Notes: a model not told the origin generated them from the sequence alone. A stretch of DNA of 8,022 nucleotides from Actinomycetes bacterium (GCA_021793495.1 JAJYSQ010000053.1:1-8022), one strand, 5' to 3'. Shown: positions 1 to 5,467, counted from the stretch's first letter. Translations and numbers: made by a program.

Positions 1-125
1 CGGTGATTATCGGTTGTGGAAATTTGTTGCGCAAAGATGACGGAGCTGGCCCTATTCTTATACGAAAGTTGTGGGATATGGGCGTTCCACCCCATGTCCG
101 GCTGGCAGATGGAGGAACGGCCGGT
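1..125 (+). pseudogene. [NiFe]-hydrogenase maturation protease (peptidase M52) N-terminal fragment
   Basis: Reading from the GTG at 3, the translation begins MIIGCGNLLRKDDGAG and continues to VRLADGGTAG. The GxGNxLxxDDGxG signature at the very N-terminus and the later DGGTAG segment are typical of M52 endopeptidases (HyaD/HycI/HoxW type). These trim the C-terminus of the [NiFe]-hydrogenase large subunit after nickel insertion, and the acidic residue of the DDG motif is a nickel ligand in the family. The family is usually about 150-200 residues, so only the first quarter is here. Recognisable similarity ends near codon 41 (base 125). The frame stays open beyond that only because it is a shadow of the next gene. 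The GTG at 3 may be an internal Val, since relatives often have a few residues before it. The piece is much less GC-rich than the rest of the window, has AT-rich codons (att, ata, aaa, ttg), and no other hydrogenase gene is present. It is either foreign DNA joined by misassembly or an insertion remnant. Confidence 0.7.
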
Positions 126-126
126 A

Positions 127-387
127 CGCGGTCGGCATGCCCGGCACCTGGACGCCGAGGAACCGCGGCCAGCGGACCCGACGTGGCCGGCGGACCAGGA
201 GCTCCCGGCGGGGGTCGCCGAGCAGATGCTCGCCGAGCTCGCGGCCGCCACCACCCCGCACGCCTGGCTGACCGTCTCCCGCCGGATGGACACCCGGGCC
301 AAGGTGCTCGTAGCGGTCGCTGGCGGGGTCGGTCTGATGGTGCTGCTGCTGTCCGCCGGGGTGGTGCTCGGCAGTCTGGCGCACTGA
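127..387 (+). CDS. Small C-terminally anchored membrane protein, 5' end lost
   Basis: I do not recognise the family. The frame has strong high-GC codon bias and codes for about 86 residues up to the TGA at 385-387. First comes a charged, proline-rich stretch (HLDAEEPRPADPTWPADQ). Then comes an amphipathic segment (GVAEQMLAELAAATTPHAWL), a short basic patch (SRRMDTRAK), and one hydrophobic helix of about 24 residues (VLVAVAGGVGLMVLLLSAGV and on) ending in SLAH. This predicts a tail-anchored or single-pass protein with its N-terminus in the cytoplasm by the positive-inside rule. The true start is missing because the DNA changes character at about 111-126. The frame happens to stay open across the junction to an ATG at 94, but those upstream codons belong to the foreign fragment. 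A small hairpin follows the stop. Confidence 0.6.
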   Translation, partial: RGRHARHLDAEEPRPADPTWPADQELPAGVAEQMLAELAAATTPHAWLTVSRRMDTRAKVLVAVAGGVGLMVLLLSAGVVLGSLAH

Positions 388-401
388 CCCTCGACAGGGT
401 C
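386..401 (+). terminator. Short hairpin after the membrane-protein stop codon
   Basis: GACCCT (386-391) and AGGGTC (396-401) are perfect reverse complements around a 4-nt loop, CGAC. The hairpin starts inside the stop codon of the upstream gene. No T-run follows, as is common for actinobacterial terminators, but a 6-bp stem is short, so termination is only a suggestion. Confidence 0.35.
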
Positions 402-404
402 GGC

Positions 405-420
405 TACCGTCGCGGACGTG
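405..420 (+). promoter_or_regulatory. Leaderless-type -10 box before the metallophosphoesterase remnant
   Basis: TACCGT at 405-410 fits the actinobacterial TANNNT -10 consensus. It is followed after 7 nt by the GTG at 418, so transcription would start at or next to the start codon. No Shine-Dalgarno sequence is visible before this GTG. A convincing -35 is not evident; the best is CTGACC at 384-389, with a short 15-nt spacer. Confidence 0.4.
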
Positions 421-631
421 CGGGTCCACGTGGTCAGCGATCCTGAGGCGGTACGGCCCGGGCATCGCGTGCTCGACGTGCTGTGCCGCCACATCCCTCC
501 GACCCTGCCACTGCTCACCGACGACACCGTGGCTCGCCGGCACGAGGTCGGCAGCGCCGCCCTGCTGGCCTACGTCCGGGAGCACGAGCCGCTTCCGCGC
601 GACCCGACAGCCGTGGGCGCTGGAGTGGTGA
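418..631 (+). pseudogene. Metallophosphoesterase remnant with two internal deletions and a frame change
   Basis: The gene starts at GTG 418 with (V/M)RVHVVSD, the usual opening of an actinobacterial calcineurin-like metallophosphoesterase, where VHG should follow. Instead it jumps to a segment (about 466-589) reading DVLCRHIPP, then TDDTVARR and EVGSAALLAYVREHEPL. This matches the HxPP and GSxALL region near the C-terminus of that family. At about 590 the match moves to the +1 frame, RFRATRQPWALEW followed by TGA at 629-631, which resembles the family C-terminus (HFRATGRPxxLEW). The metal-binding motifs GDxxD, GNH(D/E) and GHxH are all gone, so the product cannot be an active phosphoesterase. 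The family is normally around 250 residues; about 65 remain. The original frame stays open to a TAA at 655-657 (79 codons) and could still yield a short peptide. In related genomes, as I recall, this gene sits just before the SRPBCC and ROK kinase genes, which fits its position here. Confidence 0.65.
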
Positions 632-654
632 GGACCGCGGGTCGTCCCACCGGG

Positions 655-660
655 TAACGT
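655..660 (+). promoter_or_regulatory. Possible -10 box for the SRPBCC gene
   Basis: TAACGT, preceded by GGG and followed by GCGAG, fits the TANNNT -10 pattern and lies 62 nt before the ATG at 723, leaving room for a leader. No good -35 is visible 16-19 nt upstream, so this is a weak call. Confidence 0.3.
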
Positions 661-722
661 GCGAGATAGTCGTACCACTCGCCACCCGTACCACCCGTCG
701 CAGAGAGGTCCCTGCCGATCCC

Positions 723-1163
723 ATGGCCGAGCAGACCGAGTCGAGCATCGTGATCGCCTCTGCGCCAGCGCAGGTGATCGCGGTGATCGCTGACTTCGAC
801 GCCTACCCGGTGTGGAGCGGAGAGGTCCAGCAGGCGGAGGTGGAGAGCCGGGGACCGGACGGGCGCCCCGAACGGGTGCGGTTCGTCCTGGACTCCGGGG
901 CGATCCGGGACACCTACACCCTGGGGTACGAGTGGGACGGCGATCATCGGGTGAGCTGGCACCTGGTGAAGGCCGGGATGCTCACGGCGCTGGACGGGTC
1001 CTACCTGCTCGAGCCGGTCGCCGAAGGTACCCAGGTGACGTACCGGCTGGTGGTCGACGTGCGCTTCCCGATGATCGGGCTGATCAAGCGGAAGGCGGAG
1101 AAGGTGATCGTGGACCGGGCGCTGAAGGGGCTGGCGGCCCGGGTGGAGAGCCTGGCCGGCTAG
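723..1163 (+). CDS. SRPBCC family protein (polyketide cyclase/dehydrase-like)
   Basis: This 146-residue protein has the length and pattern of the START/SRPBCC (Bet v1-like) fold. It opens with a strand and the APAQVIAVIADFDAYPVW helix segment, where family members carry the typical A-x-x-V-x-x-x-I-x-D-x-x-x-Y-P-x-W signature. Beta strands follow (VRFVLDSGAIRDTYTLGYEW, then VSWHLVKAGMLTALDGSYLL, then TQVTYRLVVDVRF). It ends with a long helix (AEKVIVDRALKGLAARVESL) that closes the hydrophobic cavity. Such proteins bind lipids or other hydrophobic ligands; the ligand here is unknown and no catalytic residues can be assigned. No signal peptide is seen. The start is the ATG at 723; AGAGG at 702-706 is a ribosome-binding site set rather far back (16 nt). 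The glucokinase gene follows after 43 bp, so the two are probably co-transcribed. The pairing of these two genes is common in actinobacteria, but why is not clear to me. Confidence 0.85.
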   Translation: MAEQTESSIVIASAPAQVIAVIADFDAYPVWSGEVQQAEVESRGPDGRPERVRFVLDSGAIRDTYTLGYEWDGDHRVSWHLVKAGMLTALDGSYLLEPVAEGTQVTYRLVVDVRFPMIGLIKRKAEKVIVDRALKGLAARVESLAG

Positions 1164-1172
1164 CCGTACCCT
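1157..1172 (+). promoter_or_regulatory. Palindrome and possible -10 box before the glucokinase gene
   Basis: CGGCTAGCCG at 1157-1166 is a perfect 10-bp palindrome covering the stop codon of the SRPBCC gene. TACCCT at 1167-1172 directly after it fits a TANNNT -10 box, giving a short leader to the GTG at 1207. An internal promoter for the kinase is possible, but no -35 is evident and the palindrome may be chance in GC-rich DNA. Confidence 0.25.
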
Positions 1173-1206
1173 GCCGCGGCGGGCTGATTCACCAGGAGGA
1201 GAACAG

Positions 1207-2154
1207 GTGGGGTTGACCATCGGGGTCGACATCGGTGGCACGAAGGTCGCCGCTGGCGTGGTCGACGAGCAGGGCCGGATCCTTGCCCGAGCGCTGGCTG
1301 CCACCCCTGCCGGGGATGCCCGGGCTGTCGTGGAGACGATCGTCGGGTCGGTCGCCCGGCTGGTGGACGAGTTCACCGTGGAGGCGGTCGGGCTGGGAGC
1401 CGCCGGGTTCATCGACGCTGGCCGGTCCACCGTGCTGTTCGCCTCGAACCTCTCCTGGCGAGACGAGCCGCTGCGCGCGGTGGTCGCCCGCCGGGTGGGA
1501 CTGCCGGTGGTGGTGGAGAACGATGCGAACGCCGCGGCCTGGGCGGAGTCGCGCTTCGGTGCCGGCACCGGGGAGCCGGATCTGGCCCTGGTCACGGTCG
1601 GCACGGGGATCGGTGGCGGGATCGTGCTCGATGGACGGCTCTACCGCGGTCGGTTCGGCGTCGCCGGGGAGTTCGGCCACATCCGGGTGGTGCCGGACGG
1701 GTTGCTCTGCGGGTGCGGCAACCGCGGGTGCTGGGAGATGTACGCGTCGGGCAACGCCCTGGTCCGCCAGGCCCGCGAGATGGTGGCGGCTGGCTCCCCC
1801 CGGGTGGCCGGCTTGCTCGCGCGGGTCGGCGGTGACCCGTCGGCCATCACCGGGCCGGTGGTGACCGACGCGGCGACCGCGGGGGATCCTGGGGCGATCG
1901 AGCTGTTCGAGGACGTCGGCCGATGGCTCGGCGTCGGCCTGGCGGGGCTGAGCAGCGTCCTGGACCCAGGGCGGTTCGTGATCGGCGGGGGGGTTGCCGA
2001 GGCCGGCGAGCTGCTGCTCGGGCCGTGCCGAGAGACGTACCTCACATCGCTGCCGGGTCGCGGGCACCGGCCGGAGGCTCAGATCGTGGGGGCCAGCCTG
2101 GGCAACGACGCGGGACTGGTCGGCGCGGCGGACCTGGCCCGTCACCGGTCCTAG
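1207..2154 (+). CDS. glk: ROK-family glucokinase
   Basis: This cytoplasmic sugar kinase of 315 residues phosphorylates glucose to glucose-6-phosphate, feeding glycolysis. The ATPase phosphate-1 motif DIGGTK is at residues 8-13 and the catalytic base is Asp106 in VENDANAAAWAE. The phosphate-2 motif VTVGTGIGGGIV starts at 129. The ROK zinc site is complete: His158 in EFGHI, then Cys168, Cys170 and Cys175 in CGCGNRGCWE, with Glu177 of the CxE signature. Length and motifs match bacterial ROK glucokinases, and the substrate is inferred from the family rather than proven. The phosphate donor, ATP or polyphosphate, cannot be told from sequence. The GTG start at 1207 is supported by AGGAGGA at 1194-1200, six bases upstream. 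It lies 43 bp behind the SRPBCC gene and ends next to a strong hairpin facing a convergent gene. Confidence 0.9.
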   Translation: MGLTIGVDIGGTKVAAGVVDEQGRILARALAATPAGDARAVVETIVGSVARLVDEFTVEAVGLGAAGFIDAGRSTVLFASNLSWRDEPLRAVVARRVGLPVVVENDANAAAWAESRFGAGTGEPDLALVTVGTGIGGGIVLDGRLYRGRFGVAGEFGHIRVVPDGLLCGCGNRGCWEMYASGNALVRQAREMVAAGSPRVAGLLARVGGDPSAITGPVVTDAATAGDPGAIELFEDVGRWLGVGLAGLSSVLDPGRFVIGGGVAEAGELLLGPCRETYLTSLPGRGHRPEAQIVGASLGNDAGLVGAADLARHRS

Positions 2155-2180
2155 GTGCCGTCACCGACCGCTGACGGCAC
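2155..2180. terminator. Bidirectional hairpin terminator between converging genes
   Basis: GTGCCGTCA (2155-2163) and TGACGGCAC (2172-2180) form a perfect 9-bp stem with an 8-nt loop. The hairpin starts on the first base after the glucokinase stop and lies in the 37-bp gap before the stop of the opposing gene, so it can serve both. No T-tract is present, as is frequent in actinobacteria. Confidence 0.7.
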
Positions 2181-2191
2181 ACGGGTCCCGG

Positions 2192-2743
2192 CTACACCAC
2201 CGCGCCGTGGTCGTCCTCGTCGTCGCTGCGGTCCTTCATCCGGGCGACGAGGGTGGCGAACCCGCCGACGAACCCGGCGGCGGCCAGCGCGACCATCCAC
2301 CCCTGCAGCTGCCAGGAGAACCCGGCCGCCACCAGCAGGAAGGCCGGCCCGCCCAGGACCGCGCCCCACGCGGCCCGGCTGACGGCGTCTCCTCGAGGGA
2401 TCGGTGCCGGGAGCTCCGGGACGAAGTGTGCGTCCAGGGCGTCGGCGTCGTCGAGGTCGGCGACCGCAGGGTCGACGGGCGGGGGTCCGGGCGGTGGGAC
2501 GACCGGTATGGGTGCCGGCGTGACGGCGAACAGGCCGGTCGACGGGTGCGAGAGGCGTCCGGTCCCGGCGGCGCCCGGGGCCGGTGGGTGACCCGGGTCG
2601 TCGGGCAGGTCCTCGTCGTCCGGCCAGGGTGCCTGGCCGGTGGTCACCGGCTGGTCGAACTCGGCGATGATCGCCCGCCAGGCGGCATCCTCTGCGCCTG
2701 GGTCGGGGTCGCGGGAGCTGCGGGCTGGCTCGTCGGCGGCCAT
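2192..2743 (-). CDS. Proline-rich protein with two C-terminal membrane helices (conserved actinobacterial hypothetical)
   Basis: The 183-residue product has three parts. The N-terminal region is acidic (DAAWRAIIAEFDQP, where the WRAI core is typical of this actinobacterial group). Next is a long disordered stretch rich in Pro, Asp and Gly, about residues 35-115 (for example PIPVVPPPGPPPVDP). The C-terminus holds two hydrophobic helices, about 125-142 (WGAVLGGPAFLLVAAGF) and about 148-167 (GWMVALAAAGFVGGFATLVA), with an acidic tail ending DEDDHGAVV. I know no function for it. The gene follows the hydrolase directly. A GTG at 2755 overlaps the hydrolase stop as GTGA, but the GGAGG at 2761-2757 is only 1 nt from that GTG and 13 nt from the ATG at 2743, so I prefer the ATG. 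Either way it is translationally tied to the hydrolase, suggesting a shared envelope or lipid role (inference). Confidence 0.75.
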   Translation of the reverse strand: MAADEPARSSRDPDPGAEDAAWRAIIAEFDQPVTTGQAPWPDDEDLPDDPGHPPAPGAAGTGRLSHPSTGLFAVTPAPIPVVPPPGPPPVDPAVADLDDADALDAHFVPELPAPIPRGDAVSRAAWGAVLGGPAFLLVAAGFSWQLQGWMVALAAAGFVGGFATLVARMKDRSDDEDDHGAVV

Positions 2744-2751
2744 GGCTGCCT

Positions 2752-3513
2752 TCACCCCTCCGCGGGGGCCGGGGTCAGGGTCTGGATGAACGTCAGACTC
2801 CCGGCGAAGATCGTCGGAGCATCGTTGTCCAGGGTTGCCACGTGGTAGCTGTCGGTGAGCAGCCGCTCCTCGACGTGCTCGGAGGAGACGTGGTCGAGCA
2901 CGAAGGCCGAGCTCGCGGGTTCGACGACATGGTCCACGGTGCTGCGGAACAGCAGCAGGGGTGCGCGGACCAGACCCATGTCCTGCTGGACGAGGGACCA
3001 GAACCGGGTCAGCGAGAACAGTGCCCGCAGCGGTGTCCGGTCGTACGCCAGCTCGGCGGTGCCGGGCTTCTTGATGTCGCTGGCGATCCCCGGGAGGCTG
3101 CCCAGCACGTGGCGGGCGACCGGGAGCAGCCGCAGCCGGCGGTCCGCAGAGAGCACGGACGGGTTCACCAGGACCAGGCCGGCTACCTCTGCGGGGTGCT
3201 GCTGGGCCAGCCGCAGCGCCAGTGCGCCGCCCATCGACAGCCCCGCGACCACGACGATCTCGCACCGGCCGGTCAGGTCGGTGAAGGAGCGTTCGATCTC
3301 GGAGTACCAGTCCTCCCACTGGGTCAGGTTCAGCTCTCGCCAGCTCGTACCGTGCCCGGGCAGGCGGGGCAGGCTGACCGTCATCCCCGCCTCGGCGAGG
3401 TACTCGGCCCACGGGCGCAACGACTGCGGGCAGCCGGTGAACCCGTGGCAGAGCAGGACACCGACGGGCCCACCGTCGTGCTGGTAGGGCTCAGCGCCGT
3501 GCAGCAAGGGCAC
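2752..3513 (-). CDS. Alpha/beta hydrolase (carboxylesterase or monoacylglycerol-lipase type)
   Basis: This 253-residue serine hydrolase resembles the Est30/COG1647 carboxylesterases and bacterial monoacylglycerol lipases. The oxyanion-hole motif is CHGFTG at 22-27. The nucleophile elbow is GLSMGG at 91-96 with Ser93, the acid is Asp194 in STVDHVV, and the base is His224 in DSYHVAT. All three triad residues are present with the usual spacing. There is no signal peptide, so the enzyme is probably cytoplasmic. The likely substrate is a short or medium acyl ester or a monoglyceride (family inference). I place the start at GTG 3513 because GGGAG lies 6 nt upstream and the product then begins just before the conserved LLHGAEPY. 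An open frame continues back to an ATG at 3636 but would run into the region before the divergent acyltransferase and add an unconserved Arg-rich tail. It shares a 137-bp divergent intergenic region with the acyltransferase, fitting a joint role in glycerolipid turnover. Confidence 0.88.
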   Translation of the reverse strand: MPLLHGAEPYQHDGGPVGVLLCHGFTGCPQSLRPWAEYLAEAGMTVSLPRLPGHGTSWRELNLTQWEDWYSEIERSFTDLTGRCEIVVVAGLSMGGALALRLAQQHPAEVAGLVLVNPSVLSADRRLRLLPVARHVLGSLPGIASDIKKPGTAELAYDRTPLRALFSLTRFWSLVQQDMGLVRAPLLLFRSTVDHVVEPASSAFVLDHVSSEHVEERLLTDSYHVATLDNDAPTIFAGSLTFIQTLTPAPAEG

Positions 3514-3590
3514 CGGGGGCTCCCAGTCGTCTCGTGGGGTACGTCTGACCCGATCGTTGCACCATTCGGCGCCGCGGTCGAGCCGCCGCG

Positions 3591-3621
3591 GTGACCACGT
3601 CGGGCGGCGATCGCCTAGGGT
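3591..3621 (+). promoter_or_regulatory. Probable promoter of the acyltransferase gene
   Basis: TAGGGT at 3616-3621 fits the TANNNT -10 pattern, and GTGACC at 3591-3596 is a fair -35 with a 19-nt spacer. The predicted transcript start near 3628 leaves a short leader containing the GGAGG at 3640-3644 before the GTG at 3651. This placement argues that the GTG at 3591 is promoter sequence and not a start codon. Confidence 0.45.
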
Positions 3622-3650
3622 TCGCCTACACGTCATCGTGGAGGTGGGCG

Positions 3651-4397
3651 GTGTTCTACTGGTTCCTCAAGCGGGTGCTCGTCGGCCCGCTGCTCCGCCT
3701 GATCTTCCAACCATGGATCGAGGGGCTGGAGAACGTCCCCGAGAAGGGACCGGCGATCCTGGTCAGCAACCACTTGTCCTTCTCGGACTCGTTCTTCCTG
3801 CCACTGATGGTGCCGCGGCGCATCACCTTCTTGGCCAAGAGCGACTACTTCACCGGTCGCGGGTTCAAGGGCCGGCTCACTGCCGGGTTCTTCAAGGGAG
3901 TCGGCCAGCTCCCGGTGGACCGGGGAGGTGGTCGGGCCAGTGGGGCCACCCTGCGCACCGGTCTGCGGGTGCTTCGTCGTGGGGACCTGCTGGGCATCTA
4001 CCCGGAGGGCACCCGCTCCCCGGACGGCCGGCTGTACCGCGGCAAGACCGGGGTGGCGCGGATGGCGCTGGAGGCGAAGGTACCGGTGATCCCGGTCGCC
4101 ATGATCGGCACGTTCGAGCTCCAGCCCCCCGGCCAGGTGGTTCCCCGGCTGCGTCGACCCGGGGTGCGCATCGGCAAGTCGATGGACTTCTCCCGGTACG
4201 AGGGTCTGGAGGGGGACCGGTTCATCCTCCGGTCGGTGACCGACGAGATCATGTACGCACTGATGCGGCTGTCCGGCCAGGAGTACGTGGACCGGTACGC
4301 CTCGACGGTCAAGCGGGAGCTGGCCGAGAGCCGGAAGGCTGGTGGCAAGGCTGGGGCTCCGACCGCGGAGGACGAGACTGGGTCACCCGGGCGGTGA
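3651..4397 (+). CDS. 1-acylglycerol-3-phosphate O-acyltransferase (PlsC family)
   Basis: This 248-residue acyltransferase would add a second fatty acyl chain to lysophosphatidic acid at the inner membrane, giving phosphatidic acid. The four PlsC blocks appear in order. NHLSFSDSFF carries the HX4D pair His41/Asp46. GVGQLPVDRGGGRAS is block II, YPEGTRSPDG with Glu119-Gly-Thr-Arg122 is block III, and VPVIPVAMIGT is block IV. A hydrophobic, aromatic N-terminus (VFYWFLKRVLVGPLLRLIF) suits membrane attachment. The last 25 or so residues are a variable Gly/Lys/Ala-rich tail. The start is GTG 3651 because GGAGG at 3640-3644 is ideally spaced (6 nt) and the product starts like its relatives. The upstream GTG at 3591 has no ribosome-binding site and would add 20 unconserved residues. 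The exact acyl acceptor is not provable from sequence, since related proteins acylate other lipids. Confidence 0.88.
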   Translation: MFYWFLKRVLVGPLLRLIFQPWIEGLENVPEKGPAILVSNHLSFSDSFFLPLMVPRRITFLAKSDYFTGRGFKGRLTAGFFKGVGQLPVDRGGGRASGATLRTGLRVLRRGDLLGIYPEGTRSPDGRLYRGKTGVARMALEAKVPVIPVAMIGTFELQPPGQVVPRLRRPGVRIGKSMDFSRYEGLEGDRFILRSVTDEIMYALMRLSGQEYVDRYASTVKRELAESRKAGGKAGAPTAEDETGSPGR

Positions 4398-4428
4398 GAC
4401 GCCGGGCCGATGGTGGGCAGGTGCCGGT

Positions 4429-5325
4429 TCAGGAGGGTTCCGAGGCGGCCCGTGCCTGGTGGCGCAGCACGTGCAGGACCCGCAGGTCGATCGCCCCGGG
4501 TACCATCCGCTCCTCGAAGTTCTCCACCTCCGCCCATGCCCCCAACGCCGCCTCCAGCCCTCCCTGAAGGTCGTCGACCGGGTACCCCAGGGCGGTCAGC
4601 CGTCGGGCCACCTCGATGGCGGTGGCCTCCTGCAACGGCACCAGACTGGCTGGGTCGGGGGGCTGGAAGTACAGCTCGTGCAGCCCGACCAGCCGGTGCA
4701 GCTCGCCGACCGGATCGGCATGGTCGTCGACGCGCAGGTCCAGCGCCGTGTCCGAGCCCCCGTACCCAGCGCCGGGAGCGACGACGTACAGCGCCGCGCT
4801 CTGGCGTCCCCGGCGGTCTCCGCCGGCCTGGTCCCCGGCCGCCAGCGCAGCCAGCAGGCGCTGGATGATCGATCCTGGTCCGGTGGGTGCCTGGTGCGTT
4901 CCTGCGAGCCAGGTCCGTTCCATCGCCTCGACGACGGCCTCACCGGCGAGGATGTTGCCTTGGACCGCGTACCCCGGGCCGTGCCGCCCCCCGGCCCACG
5001 CCAGGCACTGGGCTCCCGTGTACGTGGCCGAGCCGCCCCGGGTGTCCACGATCCCGCCCTGCCGCTGCTCGGCGAGCGGGTCGTCGCCGAGCAGCCGGGC
5101 CAGGGTGCCCGCCGCACCCACCTGTTGCGCGAGCAGCGCGAGGCCACGCTCGCGCCACGACAGGTTGGCCATCGCCTGGGTGGCCAGCGCCCCGGCGTCC
5201 ACCCGTGCGGCTGGTACCGCAGAGCCCACCGCCAGGAACTTCGAGGCGACCGCGACCCCGTAGGCCCAAGCAGGGGAGTCCCCTCCGGCGTTCGTCCGGG
5301 CCCGCACGACGATGGAGAAGGTCAC
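4429..5325 (-). CDS. DUF1028 family protein (Ntn-hydrolase-like)
   Basis: This 298-residue protein belongs to the DUF1028 family. It begins (V/M)TFSIVVRA and has the hallmark segments AYGVAVASKFLAVGSAVPAA, ATQAMANLSW, a G-rich TYTGAQCLAWAGG stretch and the strongly conserved GYAVQGNILAG. From about residue 205 a C-terminal part (DLRVDDHADPVGELHRLVGL, later GGLEAALGAWAEVENFEERM) resembles the extra domain in many members, described as peptidoglycan-binding-like. The fold is related to N-terminal nucleophile hydrolases, but I know no established reaction. No signal peptide is visible. The GTG at 5325 is the right start: the frame remains open far upstream, but those codons are antisense to phosphofructokinase. 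It has no Shine-Dalgarno, and a TATCGT box sits 6 nt upstream, suggesting a leaderless mRNA. It converges with the acyltransferase and is divergent from phosphofructokinase. Confidence 0.85.
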   Translation of the reverse strand: MTFSIVVRARTNAGGDSPAWAYGVAVASKFLAVGSAVPAARVDAGALATQAMANLSWRERGLALLAQQVGAAGTLARLLGDDPLAEQRQGGIVDTRGGSATYTGAQCLAWAGGRHGPGYAVQGNILAGEAVVEAMERTWLAGTHQAPTGPGSIIQRLLAALAAGDQAGGDRRGRQSAALYVVAPGAGYGGSDTALDLRVDDHADPVGELHRLVGLHELYFQPPDPASLVPLQEATAIEVARRLTALGYPVDDLQGGLEAALGAWAEVENFEERMVPGAIDLRVLHVLRHQARAASEPS

Positions 5326-5331
5326 GGGCCG

Positions 5332-5337
5332 ACGATA
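5332..5337 (-). promoter_or_regulatory. Leaderless-type -10 box of the DUF1028 gene
   Basis: On the minus strand TATCGT (5337 to 5332) fits TANNNT and is followed by 6 nt and then the GTG start at 5325. This is the spacing expected when the transcript begins on the start codon. No Shine-Dalgarno sequence and no clear -35 are visible. Confidence 0.45.
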
Positions 5338-5376
5338 TCCACAGCGGCGTCCTGCGGCTCGGTCGGCGCCGAGCGG

Positions 5377-5382
5377 TAGCGT
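5377..5382 (+). promoter_or_regulatory. Possible -10 box of the phosphofructokinase gene
   Basis: TAGCGT, flanked as GCGG-TAGCGT-TCG, fits the TANNNT pattern. It would give a leader of about 80 nt before the ATG at 5468, containing a small hairpin and a tandem repeat. No recognisable -35 was found 16-19 nt upstream. Confidence 0.35.
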
Positions 5383-5387
5383 TCGAC

Positions 5388-5409
5388 CGGTGGTCAGCCA
5401 CTGCCACCG
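5388..5409 (+). promoter_or_regulatory. Small inverted repeat in the phosphofructokinase leader
   Basis: CGGTGG (5388-5393) and CCACCG (5404-5409) are perfect complements around a 10-nt loop, near the predicted 5' end of the leader. It could be an mRNA hairpin or an operator, but a 6-bp dyad may also arise by chance in GC-rich DNA. Confidence 0.3.
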
Positions 5410-5428
5410 TCGCCGGCAGGCGGCGGAC

Positions 5429-5452
5429 AGGCAGTCGGCAGGCAGTCGGCAG
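5429..5452 (+). repeat. Two tandem 11-bp direct repeats before phosphofructokinase
   Basis: AGGCAGTCGGC occurs exactly twice head to tail (5429-5439, 5440-5450), and the first two bases of a third copy follow (AG). The unit is about one helical turn, and the array ends directly before the AGGGGAG ribosome-binding site at 5454-5460. It could be slippage-prone sequence or a pair of same-face protein-binding sites. Confidence 0.8.
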
Positions 5453-5467
5453 AAGGGGAGAGTGGAC

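Noticed and set aside
58..678. Long minus-strand open frame over the first genes
   Set aside because: It is antisense to the junction, membrane-protein and phosphoesterase-remnant regions. Its translation is His/Arg/Gly-rich with no recognisable motif, as is common for shadows of high-GC genes.
1..700. A complete hydrogenase maturation operon or mobile element at the window start
   Set aside because: Only about 41 codons of one protease are present. There is no transposase, no terminal inverted repeat, no target duplication and no neighbouring hyp or structural hydrogenase gene.
570..2145. Minus-strand open frames opposite the SRPBCC and glucokinase genes
   Set aside because: The translations are low-complexity (Ser/Thr/Pro or Arg/Gly/His-rich) and mirror plus-strand genes that have clear family motifs and a good ribosome-binding site.
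3514..3636. N-terminal extension of the hydrolase to an ATG at 3636
   Set aside because: The added residues are Arg/Trp-rich and unconserved and run through the acyltransferase promoter region. GTG 3513 has a proper Shine-Dalgarno sequence and gives the family length.
3591..3650. Upstream GTG start for the acyltransferase
   Set aside because: There is no ribosome-binding site, and it overlaps promoter-like boxes. The GTG at 3651 has GGAGG at 6-nt spacing.
4383..4397. TCACC-CGGGC-GGTGA inverted repeat at the acyltransferase stop
   Set aside because: It is only a 5-bp stem, mostly inside coding sequence and without a T-tract. It is too weak to call as a terminator.
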